A DNA stretch of 64,000 bases, taken from Candidatus Defluviibacterium haderslevense (GTDB lineage Bacteria; Bacteroidota; Bacteroidia; Chitinophagales; Saprospiraceae). The DNA is taken from positions 2,741,501 to 2,805,500 of the forward strand of contig JADJRL010000003.1 in NCBI GenBank assembly GCA_016712225.1, in the 5' to 3' direction. The notes below the pieces were generated by a model. The model ran no database searches. It was not told where the DNA came from and saw nothing but the letters and a program-made list of their open reading frames with translations. This document shows positions 26,686-35,565 of this stretch, one piece after another. The translations under genes and the position numbers were made by a program. Within the stretch, counting starts at the first letter, position 1, and every line of letters begins with the position of its first letter.

Positions 26686-27927
26686 ATGAAATTTCGACCA
26701 CTTTTTTTATGTATTTATTTGCTCACTACGTCCATTGCATTTGGACAAGGTGTGAGCGACATGTTTGAGAAGTTTGCCATTAGGCAAGACAGTTTGTTTA
26801 TTGTTGCATACGAACAAAGAGACGTAAATACTTACAATAATTTATTGACTGACTTTTTATCAAAATACGACAAATTATCAACGAACGAAAAAAAGAATTT
26901 TTCTAGGTATCTTAGTGGAGCGTATTACAATCTAAGTTGTACCCACTCGTTATTGGGCAACAAACAGATGGCCATAGCAAATCTCAAGAAATCCATTGAC
27001 GCTGGCTATACAAATTATCAACACATTCAAGAGGACTCTGATCTAAATAGCATCCGCAAAGAGAAAGAATTTCTTGATCTCAATAATTATCTTAGGAGCA
27101 TTGGCGACTATCTGTACATTTTAAAAAAAGCAGATCAATACAATCGTAACGACAACAGATTGTTTCCAAGCTTTACTTATCAATCCAGCGAAAATCAAAA
27201 TTTAAAGGATTTGCGTAATGCATTGAACCTGGACAGCATTGCTGGGAAAGGTACAGACGTTTTAAAAATACTTAACCTATTGCATTGGATGCACAATTTA
27301 ATTCCACATGACGGCAATCATAACAACCCGGTTGTCAAAAATGCAATGAGTATGATAGCTGAGTGTAAGCGCGACAACAGAGGATTAAATTGTAGAGGAC
27401 TTGCTACTGTTTTAAATGAATGCTATTTATCTTTAGGAATAAAATCACGAATAGTTACTTGCCTCCCTAAAGACAGTTTGAAAATCGATAATGATTGTCA
27501 TGTGATTAATTCCGTTTATTCCGAAACGCTTAAAAAATGGCTTTGGATAGATCCTACCTTCAATGCTTATGTAATGAACGAACATGGAGAATTATTGAGT
27601 ATTGAAGAAGTGCGTACCCGGATAATCCAAAACCAAACTTTAATCATAAACCCAGATGCCAATTGGAACAATCGGAATCTTCAAACGAAAGAATATTACC
27701 TAATGAATTATATGGCAAAGAATCTATACCTATTGGAATGTCCGGTAGTAAGTGAATACAACATGGAGACTGTAGAAAACGGCAGAGTTTTTAATTATAT
27801 TCAACTACTTCCTTTAGATTATTATAAGCAATCCCCAGACAAGTCGGAGAATAAAGATGAAAAAACAAATACTACCTGGATTAAAATTAAAACCAATAAT
27901 GATAAACTCTTTTGGCAAATTCCATAA
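26686..27927 (+). CDS. Secreted transglutaminase-like protein with TPR-like N-terminal part
   Basis: The 413-residue protein has a signal peptide ending at FGQ (residue 21). Residues 70-140 are helical, with a TPR-like unit (YYNLSCTHSLLGNKQMAIAN). The catalytic domain at about 190-300 is of transglutaminase-like cysteine protease type: NCRGLATVLNECYLSLGIKS carries Cys236, DCHVIN carries His272 and WLWIDPTFN carries Asp289, in the order C-H-D expected for this superfamily. Such domains cleave or rearrange peptide bonds, and related Bacteroidota proteins are periplasmic. The substrate is unknown. It lies 77 bp upstream of the metallo-beta-lactamase gene on the same strand. Confidence 0.82.
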   Translation: MKFRPLFLCIYLLTTSIAFGQGVSDMFEKFAIRQDSLFIVAYEQRDVNTYNNLLTDFLSKYDKLSTNEKKNFSRYLSGAYYNLSCTHSLLGNKQMAIANLKKSIDAGYTNYQHIQEDSDLNSIRKEKEFLDLNNYLRSIGDYLYILKKADQYNRNDNRLFPSFTYQSSENQNLKDLRNALNLDSIAGKGTDVLKILNLLHWMHNLIPHDGNHNNPVVKNAMSMIAECKRDNRGLNCRGLATVLNECYLSLGIKSRIVTCLPKDSLKIDNDCHVINSVYSETLKKWLWIDPTFNAYVMNEHGELLSIEEVRTRIIQNQTLIINPDANWNNRNLQTKEYYLMNYMAKNLYLLECPVVSEYNMETVENGRVFNYIQLLPLDYYKQSPDKSENKDEKTNTTWIKIKTNNDKLFWQIP

Positions 27928-28004
27928 TACCTAGAGAACTATAATAAACAAATTAATTAAAAAAAACTATCCTCTGGTAAATCCATGTTATAAGACGGAT
28001 TATA

Positions 28005-28742
28005 ATGAAAACAATTACAACATTTTTATTTTGCATTATTTTTTTATCTAATCTTTGCGGACAGACCCATAAAAATAATTTGAACATAACATATTTGTCC
28101 GGGGACTTTTATGTGTTTACCACGTATCGGGAATTTAAGGGAACACCATTTCCTTCCAATGGTATGTATGTAGTAACTCATGATGGTGTAGTACTCATAG
28201 ACACACCCTGGGACACCACTCAATTTCAACCCTTACTCGACAGCATTAAAATCAGGCATAATCAAAATGTAGTGATATGTGTTGCTACTCATTCGCACGA
28301 AGATCGAACGGGTGGACTTGAGTATTACAAACAAAAGGGAATTAAAACTTATACGAGCCTGCAAACCGATCAAATCAGTAAATCCAGAAATGAAAAACAA
28401 GCAGCGTTTTTAATGCTAGAAGATACCGTATTTACTGTGGGTCAATATTCTTTTCAAACCTATTATGCTGGTGCAGGACACACGCCAGACAACATCGTCA
28501 TCTGGTTTCCAAAAAATAAAATTCTGTATGGTGGATGTTTAGTTAAAAGTACCGAAGCTATTGACCTCGGTAATCTCAATGACGCTGATCCAAAACAGTG
28601 GCCTTCGACCATAAAAAAGATTAAGAGAAAATTTGGCAAACCCAATTACGTTATTCCCGGCCATCAGAATTGGACAGATAATACTTCATTAGATCATACC
28701 TTGAAATTGTTAAGGCAATATAAAAAGGAAAACCTCCGATAA
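28005..28742 (+). CDS. Subclass B1 metallo-beta-lactamase
   Basis: The 245-residue protein has a signal peptide (TFLFCIIFLSNLCGQ) and the full B1 zinc site: HSHED at 96-100 (His96, His98, Asp100, standard numbering 116, 118, 120), AGAGHTPDN with His159 (196), LYGGCLVKS with Cys178 (221) and IPGHQNW with His220 (263). Lys181 and Asn190 match the substrate-binding Lys224 and Asn233. The TYREFKGTPFPSNGMYVVT and GVVLIDTPWD segments are typical of B1 enzymes, and the cysteine ligand excludes glyoxalase II and most other superfamily members. It should hydrolyse beta-lactams in the periplasm; activity is inferred. It is probably a resident chromosomal gene: no integron or insertion sequence is visible nearby. 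Confidence 0.93.
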   Translation: MKTITTFLFCIIFLSNLCGQTHKNNLNITYLSGDFYVFTTYREFKGTPFPSNGMYVVTHDGVVLIDTPWDTTQFQPLLDSIKIRHNQNVVICVATHSHEDRTGGLEYYKQKGIKTYTSLQTDQISKSRNEKQAAFLMLEDTVFTVGQYSFQTYYAGAGHTPDNIVIWFPKNKILYGGCLVKSTEAIDLGNLNDADPKQWPSTIKKIKRKFGKPNYVIPGHQNWTDNTSLDHTLKLLRQYKKENLR

Positions 28743-28854
28743 TAAAATCACAATAAAAGCTGATTGAAAAAAAATCTGAATTCACGCACTTTCATTAAAT
28801 GCTATCATTAAGGTTTTGAAAATTAGAATAAATGCCAAGATTGGTAGCAATGCT

Positions 28855-30078
28855 TTACTCTTTCATAAACTGACAATCCAGAACATAACCGTCTTTAGTT
28901 GTCAATTCCATAAAATACAATCCACTACTGAAAGTAGATATATCGATGGCTTGTTTGACATCTTTAATGGATTGTATTTTTATTAATTTTCCACTGAAGT
29001 CATAAATTCGAATAGATTTAGGCTGCTTCCCTTTGATGTCACCAATATAAATATACTTGGATGAAGGGTTTGGTAAAATATCAAAGTCAAGTAAGTTGTC
29101 ATGGTCTTTTACAAAAAGTGAAAGTCCATTACTCAGCTTCCAGAAATCAGAAAAACGAGGATTGCCACCATTGGATTGAGCGCCTGTTCCGATATAAATA
29201 TCATTCATTAAAGTAAATCCACCAGCATAACCACGTGGCAAACCTGGAAACGTACCTAAAAGCGTCCATGTATCTGTTAATGGAGCATATTTATAAAACA
29301 TATTCATGGGATTATGAGTAATACCGGCATACTGATAAAAATAGCCACACAACACATAGCCATCTTTTGACGAGGAATAGGTAGTCGGTGAATTAACACT
29401 GGACAAGGGGAAGTTTGCTTTTTGTGTCCAAACATCTTGATTTGGATCATATTCATATAAATCATTTGGGTAAAAAGTAGCATTTGAGTTGTTACCCATT
29501 CCTATGTATCCTTTGTCCCCTGCAGTAAATCCAGAAGCGCCATTGCGTTCAATGCCAGGGAAGGATGCTTTAGGTGTCCATGTATTGGCTACCGGGTCAA
29601 ATGCATAGAAATCATTTAAACTTGTACCATTGGACCCAGTCCCGACATATCCTAATCCATTTAAACTAAATCCTGCCGCATTTTGTCTGCCACCATCTGG
29701 CATAGGTGTTTTAATGGTCCACGTTTTGGTTACAGGATCAAATTCATAAACAGCATTTGAGTACCTGCCATTTGATGCTCCCCCTATTACATAACCTTTT
29801 GATCCTATAGAAAAACTAACACTAAATGCTGTTCCATTTGCGGGAACATTTGCAAGTTGAGTCCATTGATTAGTTATGGGATCATATTCATACCAATCGC
29901 TATAATAAACACTATTAGCATCTGTTCCAAGGCCCATATATCCTTTATTATTTATGGAAAACGATGCAACTCCCCACCTTTTTCCTCCAGGAAAATCTGG
30001 CATTTGTAACCAACTCAACTGAGCATTCGAGTTAAAATTAATTAGCATTAATAAGAATAGATAAATTTTAGTTTTCAT
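28855..30078 (-). CDS. Secreted Kelch-repeat protein with T9SS type A sorting domain
   Basis: The 407-residue protein has a signal peptide (IYLFLLMLINFNSNAQ). Six Kelch-type blades follow, each with a GG or GYVGTG turn and a YDP..N.WT segment (for example YEYDPITNQWTQLANVP, YEFDPVTKTWTIKTPMP, YAFDPVANTWTPKASFP). They should close a beta-propeller. The last 80 residues (DFDILPNPSSKYIYIGDIKG, then FSSGLYFMELTTKDG) form a T9SS type A sorting domain. The protein is exported and probably surface-bound; its ligand is unknown. It is convergent with the beta-lactamase gene, with 112 bp between the stops. Confidence 0.88.
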   Translation of the reverse strand: MKTKIYLFLLMLINFNSNAQLSWLQMPDFPGGKRWGVASFSINNKGYMGLGTDANSVYYSDWYEYDPITNQWTQLANVPANGTAFSVSFSIGSKGYVIGGASNGRYSNAVYEFDPVTKTWTIKTPMPDGGRQNAAGFSLNGLGYVGTGSNGTSLNDFYAFDPVANTWTPKASFPGIERNGASGFTAGDKGYIGMGNNSNATFYPNDLYEYDPNQDVWTQKANFPLSSVNSPTTYSSSKDGYVLCGYFYQYAGITHNPMNMFYKYAPLTDTWTLLGTFPGLPRGYAGGFTLMNDIYIGTGAQSNGGNPRFSDFWKLSNGLSLFVKDHDNLLDFDILPNPSSKYIYIGDIKGKQPKSIRIYDFSGKLIKIQSIKDVKQAIDISTFSSGLYFMELTTKDGYVLDCQFMKE

Positions 30079-30302
30079 AGTATTAATTTAAATTTTAATT
30101 TATTTTTTAAGCGGTAACTCCTTTTTTATTTAGTTCTGACAATCAACAAAGTTACTTATTAAAAAATGATTTTTATCACATCTGTCAAATTAAATAAAAA
30201 AGGACATTGTCGCTTTAAATCTGCGAATGATTACCTTTTTCAGTCTGTTCACTGACGACCGACCAATGATGACTATTTCCTCGATCACCTGATTAACCAT
30301 TC

Positions 30303-30388
30303 AAACCCGATCACCATCCACCCCGATTACCCTTCAAACCTGATTACCATTCCACCCCGATTACCCCTCAAACCTGATTACCGATTAC
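30303..30388. repeat. 33-34-bp tandem repeat upstream of glyA
   Basis: Two full units start at 30303 and 30336 (each AAACC(C/T)GAT(C/T)ACCAT, then CCACCCCGATTACCC) and a third is partial from 30370. Within each unit a shorter GATTACC motif recurs. The C-rich composition stands out from the AT-rich surroundings. Confidence 0.75.
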
Positions 30389-30417
30389 CTTTTCCTAAAT
30401 ATTAGAATTACAATTCT

Positions 30418-30425
30418 TACTTTTG
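30418..30425 (+). promoter_or_regulatory. Putative -7 element of glyA (TACTTTTG)
   Basis: It matches TAnnTTTG and ends 16 bp before the glyA start codon. There is no strong TTTG at the expected -33 position, only a T-run near 30390. Confidence 0.4.
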
Positions 30426-30441
30426 ACCAAATTATCGACCC

Positions 30442-31725
30442 ATGCAACTTCAAGATCAGCTTATCCGGGGATACATGTATCAGGAATTAGATCGCCAGCG
30501 CCGCGGCGTGGAACTCATCGCTTCTGAGAATTTTGCCAGTCTACAGGTCATTCAATCCATGGGTTCATGGTTAACCAACAAGTATGCTGAAGGTTATCCC
30601 GGAAAACGTTATTATGGTGGATGTGAAGTGGTGGATGAAATTGAACAGATTGCCATAGATCGCTTATGCGAGCTCTTTGGGGCGAGTTATGCCAATGTGC
30701 AGCCACACTCAGGGGCATCCGCTAATATGGCCGTACAAATCAGCTTATTGAGTCCTGGAGATACCATTATGGGCTTGGATCTGGCGCACGGAGGGCATTT
30801 GACCCATGGTTCACCGGTTAATATCAGCGGTAAGTACTTCAAGGTGGTGTCTTATGGAGTCGACGCAGATGGCCGAATCGATATGAATGACGTCGCAGAT
30901 AAGGCTTTAGCCCATCGACCCAAATTGATTATCTGTGGGGCTTCAGCTTACTCTAGAGATTTTGATTATGCAAGATTTAGAAAAATCGCTGATGAAGTGA
31001 ATGCCGTGCTTTGGGCTGACATTGCACATCCTGCCGGATTGATCGCTTCCAAACTCCTCAATGATCCTATAAAACATTGTCATATTCTTACTTCCACTAC
31101 ACACAAGACCTTGCGGGGTCCACGAGGGGGAATTATTATGATGGGCCAGGATTTTGATAATCCCATAGGTAAGAAAGATAAAAAAGGAAAATTATTACCC
31201 ATGTCCTCTTTGCTTCAAAGTGCTGTTTTTCCTGGGACACAGGGAGGTCCTTTAGAACATATTATCGCGAGCAAAGCCATCGCATTTGGTGAGGCATTAA
31301 GTCCTGCTTTTAAGACCTATTCCAAACAAGTTATTGATAATGCGCAGGCATTCGCCCATGCACTTCAGGCCTTAAATTACAATTTGGTTTCCGGTGGTAC
31401 GGACAATCATTTGTTTTTATTGGATTTGCGCAATAAAGATATTACCGGAAAGGAAATGGAACATTTACTCATCAAAGCCGATATCACGACCAATAAAAAT
31501 ATGATCCCCAACGATCCACAACCCCCTATAACTACTTCGGGAATTAGATTGGGTACCGCTGCAATGACCTCCAGAGGATTTAAAGAAAAAGATTTTGTGC
31601 AGGTCAGTGAATGGATCAATGAGTTGGTCATACATAGATCGAATGATGTCATGATCGAGTCGATTAAGAAAAAAGTGAATCAGTATATGGAACAATTTCC
31701 GCTATATCCTGAAATCGGTGCCTAA
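30442..31725 (+). CDS. glyA: Serine hydroxymethyltransferase
   Basis: The 427-residue enzyme interconverts serine and glycine with transfer of a one-carbon unit to tetrahydrofolate in the cytoplasm, using pyridoxal phosphate. Recognisable blocks are ELIASENFAS near the start, NKYAEGYPGKRYYGGCEVVD, the NVQPHSGASANMAV segment and TSTTHKTLRGPRGG near residue 225, where the lysine forms the cofactor Schiff base. The length is that of a complete bacterial GlyA. The stop codon lies inside the convergent truA gene (24-bp overlap of the two 3' ends). Confidence 0.97.
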   Translation: MQLQDQLIRGYMYQELDRQRRGVELIASENFASLQVIQSMGSWLTNKYAEGYPGKRYYGGCEVVDEIEQIAIDRLCELFGASYANVQPHSGASANMAVQISLLSPGDTIMGLDLAHGGHLTHGSPVNISGKYFKVVSYGVDADGRIDMNDVADKALAHRPKLIICGASAYSRDFDYARFRKIADEVNAVLWADIAHPAGLIASKLLNDPIKHCHILTSTTHKTLRGPRGGIIMMGQDFDNPIGKKDKKGKLLPMSSLLQSAVFPGTQGGPLEHIIASKAIAFGEALSPAFKTYSKQVIDNAQAFAHALQALNYNLVSGGTDNHLFLLDLRNKDITGKEMEHLLIKADITTNKNMIPNDPQPPITTSGIRLGTAAMTSRGFKEKDFVQVSEWINELVIHRSNDVMIESIKKKVNQYMEQFPLYPEIGA

Positions 31726-32475
31726 TACATCCAGCTGTATTGGATATGCTACCTTTTCTAGTGTAAGACCTTCTGCAGGTACACTCCAACTTTTTTGAAT
31801 CTGTGTTCCCAGTTTCATATCTTCCAGAATTTGGGATTTAGAAATTTTTCCAAGGGCATAATTGAAACACATTCCTACAATTAGTCGAACCATCCCACGC
31901 AAAAATCGATTGGCTGAAATATGAAATTCTAATCCATCTTCAGTTTGCATCCATTCTGCTTGATACAACAGACATTGATAGTGTTCTACGCCTGAATTCG
32001 TTTTTGTAAATGATTGGTATGAATTCACTGAGAATAATAATTGTGCTGCTTCTTGTAATGCCTCGATGTTCATCTCTCGGATCAAAGGATAATAAAATGT
32101 AAAATGCCTATTGAATGGATTTTTAATGGATGTACATCGATAGATGTAGCTTCTTTTATTAGCATCAAAACGCGCATGAAAGTGATCTTCCACTTTGAAT
32201 AGTTGTTTGACTGCAATATCTGGAGGTAGCACTGCATTTAATTTGGCAACAGTCAGCCGGTCAATGTAATCTTCATTCAATACATCGTGATGTACATAGA
32301 ATTGGGAGGCATGAACACCGGTATCCGTTCTGCCGCAGCCTAGTAAAGTGACGGGAATATTAAATAGTTCACTCCAGCGCTCTTCCAGAGTTTGTTGAAC
32401 GGATGTTGCATTGGGTTGTTTTTGCCAACCACAATAAGCCGTACCATCAAAACATATTTCAATAAAAATCCGCAT
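31702..32475 (-). CDS. truA: tRNA pseudouridine(38-40) synthase TruA
   Basis: The enzyme isomerises uridines 38-40 in the anticodon arm of tRNAs. I choose ATG 32475 (MRIFIEICFDGTAYCGWQKQ) because the family begins with this strand; a start nine codons upstream would add unconserved residues. The catalytic aspartate lies in GCGRTDTGVHA, and RSYIYR, ANRFLRGMVR and the C-terminal LEKVAYP block complete the pattern. The length (257 residues) is normal. It is convergent with glyA and shares its last 24 bases with the end of that gene. A bidirectional-type terminator lies upstream, separating it from the DoxX-like gene. Confidence 0.95.
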   Translation of the reverse strand: MRIFIEICFDGTAYCGWQKQPNATSVQQTLEERWSELFNIPVTLLGCGRTDTGVHASQFYVHHDVLNEDYIDRLTVAKLNAVLPPDIAVKQLFKVEDHFHARFDANKRSYIYRCTSIKNPFNRHFTFYYPLIREMNIEALQEAAQLLFSVNSYQSFTKTNSGVEHYQCLLYQAEWMQTEDGLEFHISANRFLRGMVRLIVGMCFNYALGKISKSQILEDMKLGTQIQKSWSVPAEGLTLEKVAYPIQLDVLGTDFRI

Positions 32476-32608
32476 AGTGTTTAAATAAAACTCAATATTC
32501 AAAAAAAATAACTACTATCATAATAACAGAAGCGTTTTATTTTTGTCACAATTTTTGCAAAAAAACATGCAAAAATTTCGCCAAAAAAAATAATAATTTA
32601 CATGACGT

Positions 32609-32652
32609 GACGGATTTCATCCGTCTACAAATAGGTTGCCCATTCTAGGCAA
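32609..32652. repeat. REP-like paired hairpin, family C (second copy)
   Basis: GACGGAT (32609-32615), loop TTC, and ATCCGTC (32619-32625) repeat the stem found at 17635-17653. It is followed by a shorter hairpin, TTGCC (32636-32640) with GGCAA (32648-32652). It lies between truA and the terminator of the DoxX-like gene. Confidence 0.65.
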
Positions 32653-32664
32653 TTAAAAAATAGT

Positions 32665-32697
32665 TACAAAAAAAAAGTAGGAATTGCTTCCTACTTT
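32665..32697 (-). terminator. Intrinsic terminator downstream of the DoxX-like gene
   Basis: There is a perfect 10-bp stem, AAAGTAGGAA (32674-32683) and TTCCTACTTT (32688-32697), with loop TTGC. On the reverse strand the stem is followed by a run of nine U, as expected for termination of the gene at 32725-33090. On the forward strand only a shorter T-run follows. Confidence 0.85.
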
Positions 32698-32724
32698 AAT
32701 TTTTAATTTATTTAATGTGTGTGT

Positions 32725-33090
32725 TTAACCAATAATCGAATTATCTTTTGCAAAACCATGAGCATACATGAGCGCACCACCTACCAATCCAAGGTCTTTT
32801 AAAAACATGGTCGTAGCCGTTTGATCATTTGCACTTACTCCTTTTAAGAAAATCATAAACATGGTCAACAATAAAAATATGGCTAGCAATATGGCAGCTA
32901 ATTTATCATATTTTCCAATAAAAACACTGAGCGCAAAAGCGATTAAACACGCTCCCGTCAGATAAACAATAATGGCACCTCCGAAAGGAGCCATACCTGC
33001 CATAGCATCGGCATTCATAAAATGAAAAAGTCCAAATACGAGCATTGGAATCGCAAAAATGTACTTACCTAGTCCTGTAATTGCATTCAT
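32725..33090 (-). CDS. DoxX-like small membrane protein
   Basis: The 121-residue protein has four hydrophobic helices (about 7-25, 38-58, 64-84 and 98-112) and the opening GLGKYIFAIPMLVFGLFHFM typical of the DoxX family, with a conserved short length. Family members sit in the inner membrane; some associate with oxidoreductases but most, as here, have no assigned function. It is monocistronic, ended by a strong terminator at 32665-32697. Confidence 0.8.
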   Translation of the reverse strand: MNAITGLGKYIFAIPMLVFGLFHFMNADAMAGMAPFGGAIIVYLTGACLIAFALSVFIGKYDKLAAILLAIFLLLTMFMIFLKGVSANDQTATTMFLKDLGLVGGALMYAHGFAKDNSIIG

Positions 33091-33610
33091 AATAAAGTTG
33101 TTTTGTTTGTTTGAAAAGAAAAATCACCCTGCAATATAGCACAAAAGTTCTATATATAAATATTTTTGATATGTTTTTTTTACATATGATTTGTAAATGA
33201 TTTGGATATTAATAACATATTAGACATATTTGGTATGTATAATATATTGAATTTACTCGCGCTTACTAAACAGACGTATTGGAAAGTTCTGAAAGAGCGA
33301 CATAAGCTAACGATAGGTAGTTAGCCTATTATGTATAACCAAACGTCTTCGAACAACTCTGAAAGAGCGAGGTAAGTTAACAATAGGTAATAACCTATCG
33401 AGAATCTCCAAAAACCTAAACAGCCCTGAAAAGGCGTAATAAGCAAACGTTGGGTATCAGCCCATCTTGAATAATCACTCTAATCCTAATAGCCCTGAAA
33501 GGGCGTTATAGGTTAACGATGGGTGTTAGTCCATCGGGAAACTCAAAGATTCCAAACAGCCCTGAAAGGGCGTAATAATTAATAGAAATTTATAATCCGA
33601 TCGTGCTCCC
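33091..33610. other. Intergenic region filled by a paired-hairpin repeat array
   Basis: These 520 bases lie downstream of clpX and upstream of the DoxX-like gene. The part after 33280 is occupied by the hairpin array described separately; the part before shows no feature. Confidence 0.7.
33281..33583. repeat. Five-copy paired-hairpin repeat array with covariation, family A
   Basis: Units of about 60-80 bases each contain a first hairpin around CTGAAAG (GCCCTGAAAGGGC in the two best copies, CTCTGAAAGAG and TTCTGAAAGAGC in others). All but the last, truncated copy then have a second hairpin: ATAGG/CCTAT near 33313-33329, ATAGGT/ACCTAT at 33383-33398, TGGG/CCCA at 33451-33464 and CGATGG/CCATCG at 33517-33536. 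Both sides of the stems change together, so the structure and not the sequence is preserved. The position directly after the clpX stop suggests these could be transcribed as the 3' untranslated region. Confidence 0.8.
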
Positions 33611-34843
33611 TCAACTTGCCTGACGCTTCATCTGATGTTCTATAAAATCTACATCTATAAGTAGTTTCTTCTGATTAGGGTGCGATGGCAGATCAAACAT
33701 AGCATCTTTAAGTATCGATTCGCAGATCGTTCTCAATCCACGGGCACCTAACTTACTCTCTAGTGCGATGGAAGCTATTTTATCCAAAGCATCTTTTGTA
33801 AATTCTAAATCGATGCCATCGATAGATAACAATTTAGCATATTGTTTTAGAATGGCATTTTTTGGTTTGGTGAGGATATCTACGTAAGCGTCCAGATCCA
33901 ATTCTTCAAGGTACGCCAGGACCGGAAGACGTCCCAATAATTCAGGTATGATACCGAATTTTTTAAGATCATGGTGGTTGACTTTAGACAACAAATTTAC
34001 CTTTTGTTCTGTAGACAGGTGGTCTTGTTTAAATCCTATTACATTTGTATTTAATCTGCGTGCAATTATCTTTTCCAAACCATCGAAAGCACCGCCGCAA
34101 ATAAATAATATATTCTGAGTATTGACTTTTAGAAATTGTTGTTCCGGATGTTTTCGTCCTCCGGCTGGAGGTACATTGATATCAGCGCCTTCCAATATTT
34201 TTAATAAAGCTTGTTGCACACCTTCGCCCGATACATCTCTAGTGATGGATGGATTTTCACTCTTTCTGGAAATTTTATCCATCTCGTCGATATAAATAAT
34301 ACCGCGTTCTGCAGATTCAATATCGTAATTACAAGACTGAAGTAATCGGCTCAACATACCTTCTACATCTTCACCTACATAACCAGCTTCCGTAAATGAA
34401 GTGGCATCTACAATGGCAAAAGGCACTTCTAAAAACTTAGCTAAGGTCTTTGCCATTAATGTTTTTCCGGAACCCGTAGGGCCGATAAAAAGTACATTGG
34501 ATTTTTCAATTTCTACTTCATTGATGGAAGTCTCCGATAATCTTTTATAGTGATTATATACAGCTACTGAGAGTGTTTTTTTGGCCTCGTCCTGACCGAT
34601 AACATAATGATCCAAGAATTCATTGATTTTTCTTGGCGTCATGCTTTTATTGAATGGTGTTTTTTTCTTTTTAGGACTTTTTATTTTACTACCACCTAAT
34701 TCTTCTTCAACAATTTTATTAGCTTGAAGGGTACAACCTTCGCAGATTGCTACGTCTTCTCCTTGGACCAATACCAAAACTTCCTTGCGGGTGCGTCCAC
34801 AAAACGAACATGAATCATCCGCTGTTTTATTACTTTTGGACAT
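33611..34843 (-). CDS. clpX: ATP-dependent Clp protease ATP-binding subunit ClpX
   Basis: The 410-residue AAA+ unfoldase recognises substrates and feeds them to ClpP. The N-terminal C4 zinc finger is present (CSFCGRTRKEV and CEGC, about residues 12-38), as are Walker A GPTGSGKT (about 116-123), Walker B IIYIDEMDKI and the arginine-bearing LLGRLPVLAYLEELD region; the C-terminal part ends with LLIDVDFIEHQMKRQAS. The length is standard. It overlaps the upstream clpP gene by 14 bp and is the third gene of tig-clpP-clpX. Confidence 0.97.
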   Translation of the reverse strand: MSKSNKTADDSCSFCGRTRKEVLVLVQGEDVAICEGCTLQANKIVEEELGGSKIKSPKKKKTPFNKSMTPRKINEFLDHYVIGQDEAKKTLSVAVYNHYKRLSETSINEVEIEKSNVLFIGPTGSGKTLMAKTLAKFLEVPFAIVDATSFTEAGYVGEDVEGMLSRLLQSCNYDIESAERGIIYIDEMDKISRKSENPSITRDVSGEGVQQALLKILEGADINVPPAGGRKHPEQQFLKVNTQNILFICGGAFDGLEKIIARRLNTNVIGFKQDHLSTEQKVNLLSKVNHHDLKKFGIIPELLGRLPVLAYLEELDLDAYVDILTKPKNAILKQYAKLLSIDGIDLEFTKDALDKIASIALESKLGARGLRTICESILKDAMFDLPSHPNQKKLLIDVDFIEHQMKRQAS

Positions 34844-35534
34844 TCATTGTTGATTTGGTTCGGGTCAATACTTCGTCTACTAAGCCATAAGCTTTTGCTT
34901 CTTCCGCACTCATCCAATTGTCACGATCACAATCCGCTTCAATTTTTTCTGCGGTCTGTCCGGTATGTAGGGCCATGATTTCGTACAATTCGTGTTTCAT
35001 GCTTTTTATCAGGTTATACGAGATTTCCATATCTGTGAATTGTCCCTGCATCCCTCCTGAAGGTTGATGAATCATGACACGGCTATGTTTAAGACAGGTT
35101 CTCTTTCCTTTTACCCCTGCGCATAACAGTACGGCACCCATAGAAGCAGCTAAACCGGTACAAATAGTGGCCACATCAGGATTTACGTATTGCATGGTAT
35201 CATAAATACCCAGGCCATCGATTACCGATCCACCCGGACTATTGAGATACATCTGAATATCACGTCTGGCATCTACAGAATCCAAAAACAATAATTGAGC
35301 CTGGATCACATTAGCCACATAATCATTGACAGGAACCCCCATAAAAATGATACGATCCATCATCAATCGTGAAAAGACATCCATCCCAACTATATTCATA
35401 GAGCGTTCTTCTATAACTGTTGGCGTAAAACCTGTAATATGCGGTATGGTCGAATTAATATATTTTTCTAAATGCATCGTCGACATTCCTAAATGTTGCT
35501 TTGCATATTTTTGAAATTCATTCTTTGGAAACAT
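34830..35534 (-). CDS. clpP: ATP-dependent Clp protease proteolytic subunit ClpP
   Basis: The 234-residue serine protease assembles into the double-heptamer degradation chamber. The catalytic serine lies in GLAASMGAVLL, the histidine in MIHQPSGGMQGQ, and the third residue in the following C-terminal part (about the DRDNWMSAEEAKAYGLVDEV block). The N-terminal extension before RIIFMGVPVND is about 60 residues, longer than in Escherichia coli but usual for Bacteroidota. It is the middle gene of tig-clpP-clpX, 31 bp after tig and overlapping clpX. Confidence 0.97.
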   Translation of the reverse strand: MFPKNEFQKYAKQHLGMSTMHLEKYINSTIPHITGFTPTVIEERSMNIVGMDVFSRLMMDRIIFMGVPVNDYVANVIQAQLLFLDSVDARRDIQMYLNSPGGSVIDGLGIYDTMQYVNPDVATICTGLAASMGAVLLCAGVKGKRTCLKHSRVMIHQPSGGMQGQFTDMEISYNLIKSMKHELYEIMALHTGQTAEKIEADCDRDNWMSAEEAKAYGLVDEVLTRTKSTMNVQK

Positions 35535-35565
35535 AATTAAAATTTTTTATCAATTAAATAATGGT

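Larger units (their letters stand above)
30079..30441. other. Divergent intergenic region with tandem repeat and glyA promoter
   Basis: No gene is seen. A C-rich tandem repeat at 30303-30388 and a TACTTTTG element (30418-30425) lie upstream of glyA. Confidence 0.6.

Noticed and set aside
28005..28742. Glyoxalase II or general MBL-fold hydrolase as the identity of this gene
   Set aside because: The cysteine ligand (Cys178) with Lys at +3, and HSHEDRTGG, are specific to subclass B1; glyoxalase II has a different ligand set.
33281..33583. CRISPR array
   Set aside because: Units are regular, but there are no unique spacers: the intervals are themselves structured and similar. Paired hairpins with covariation explain it better.
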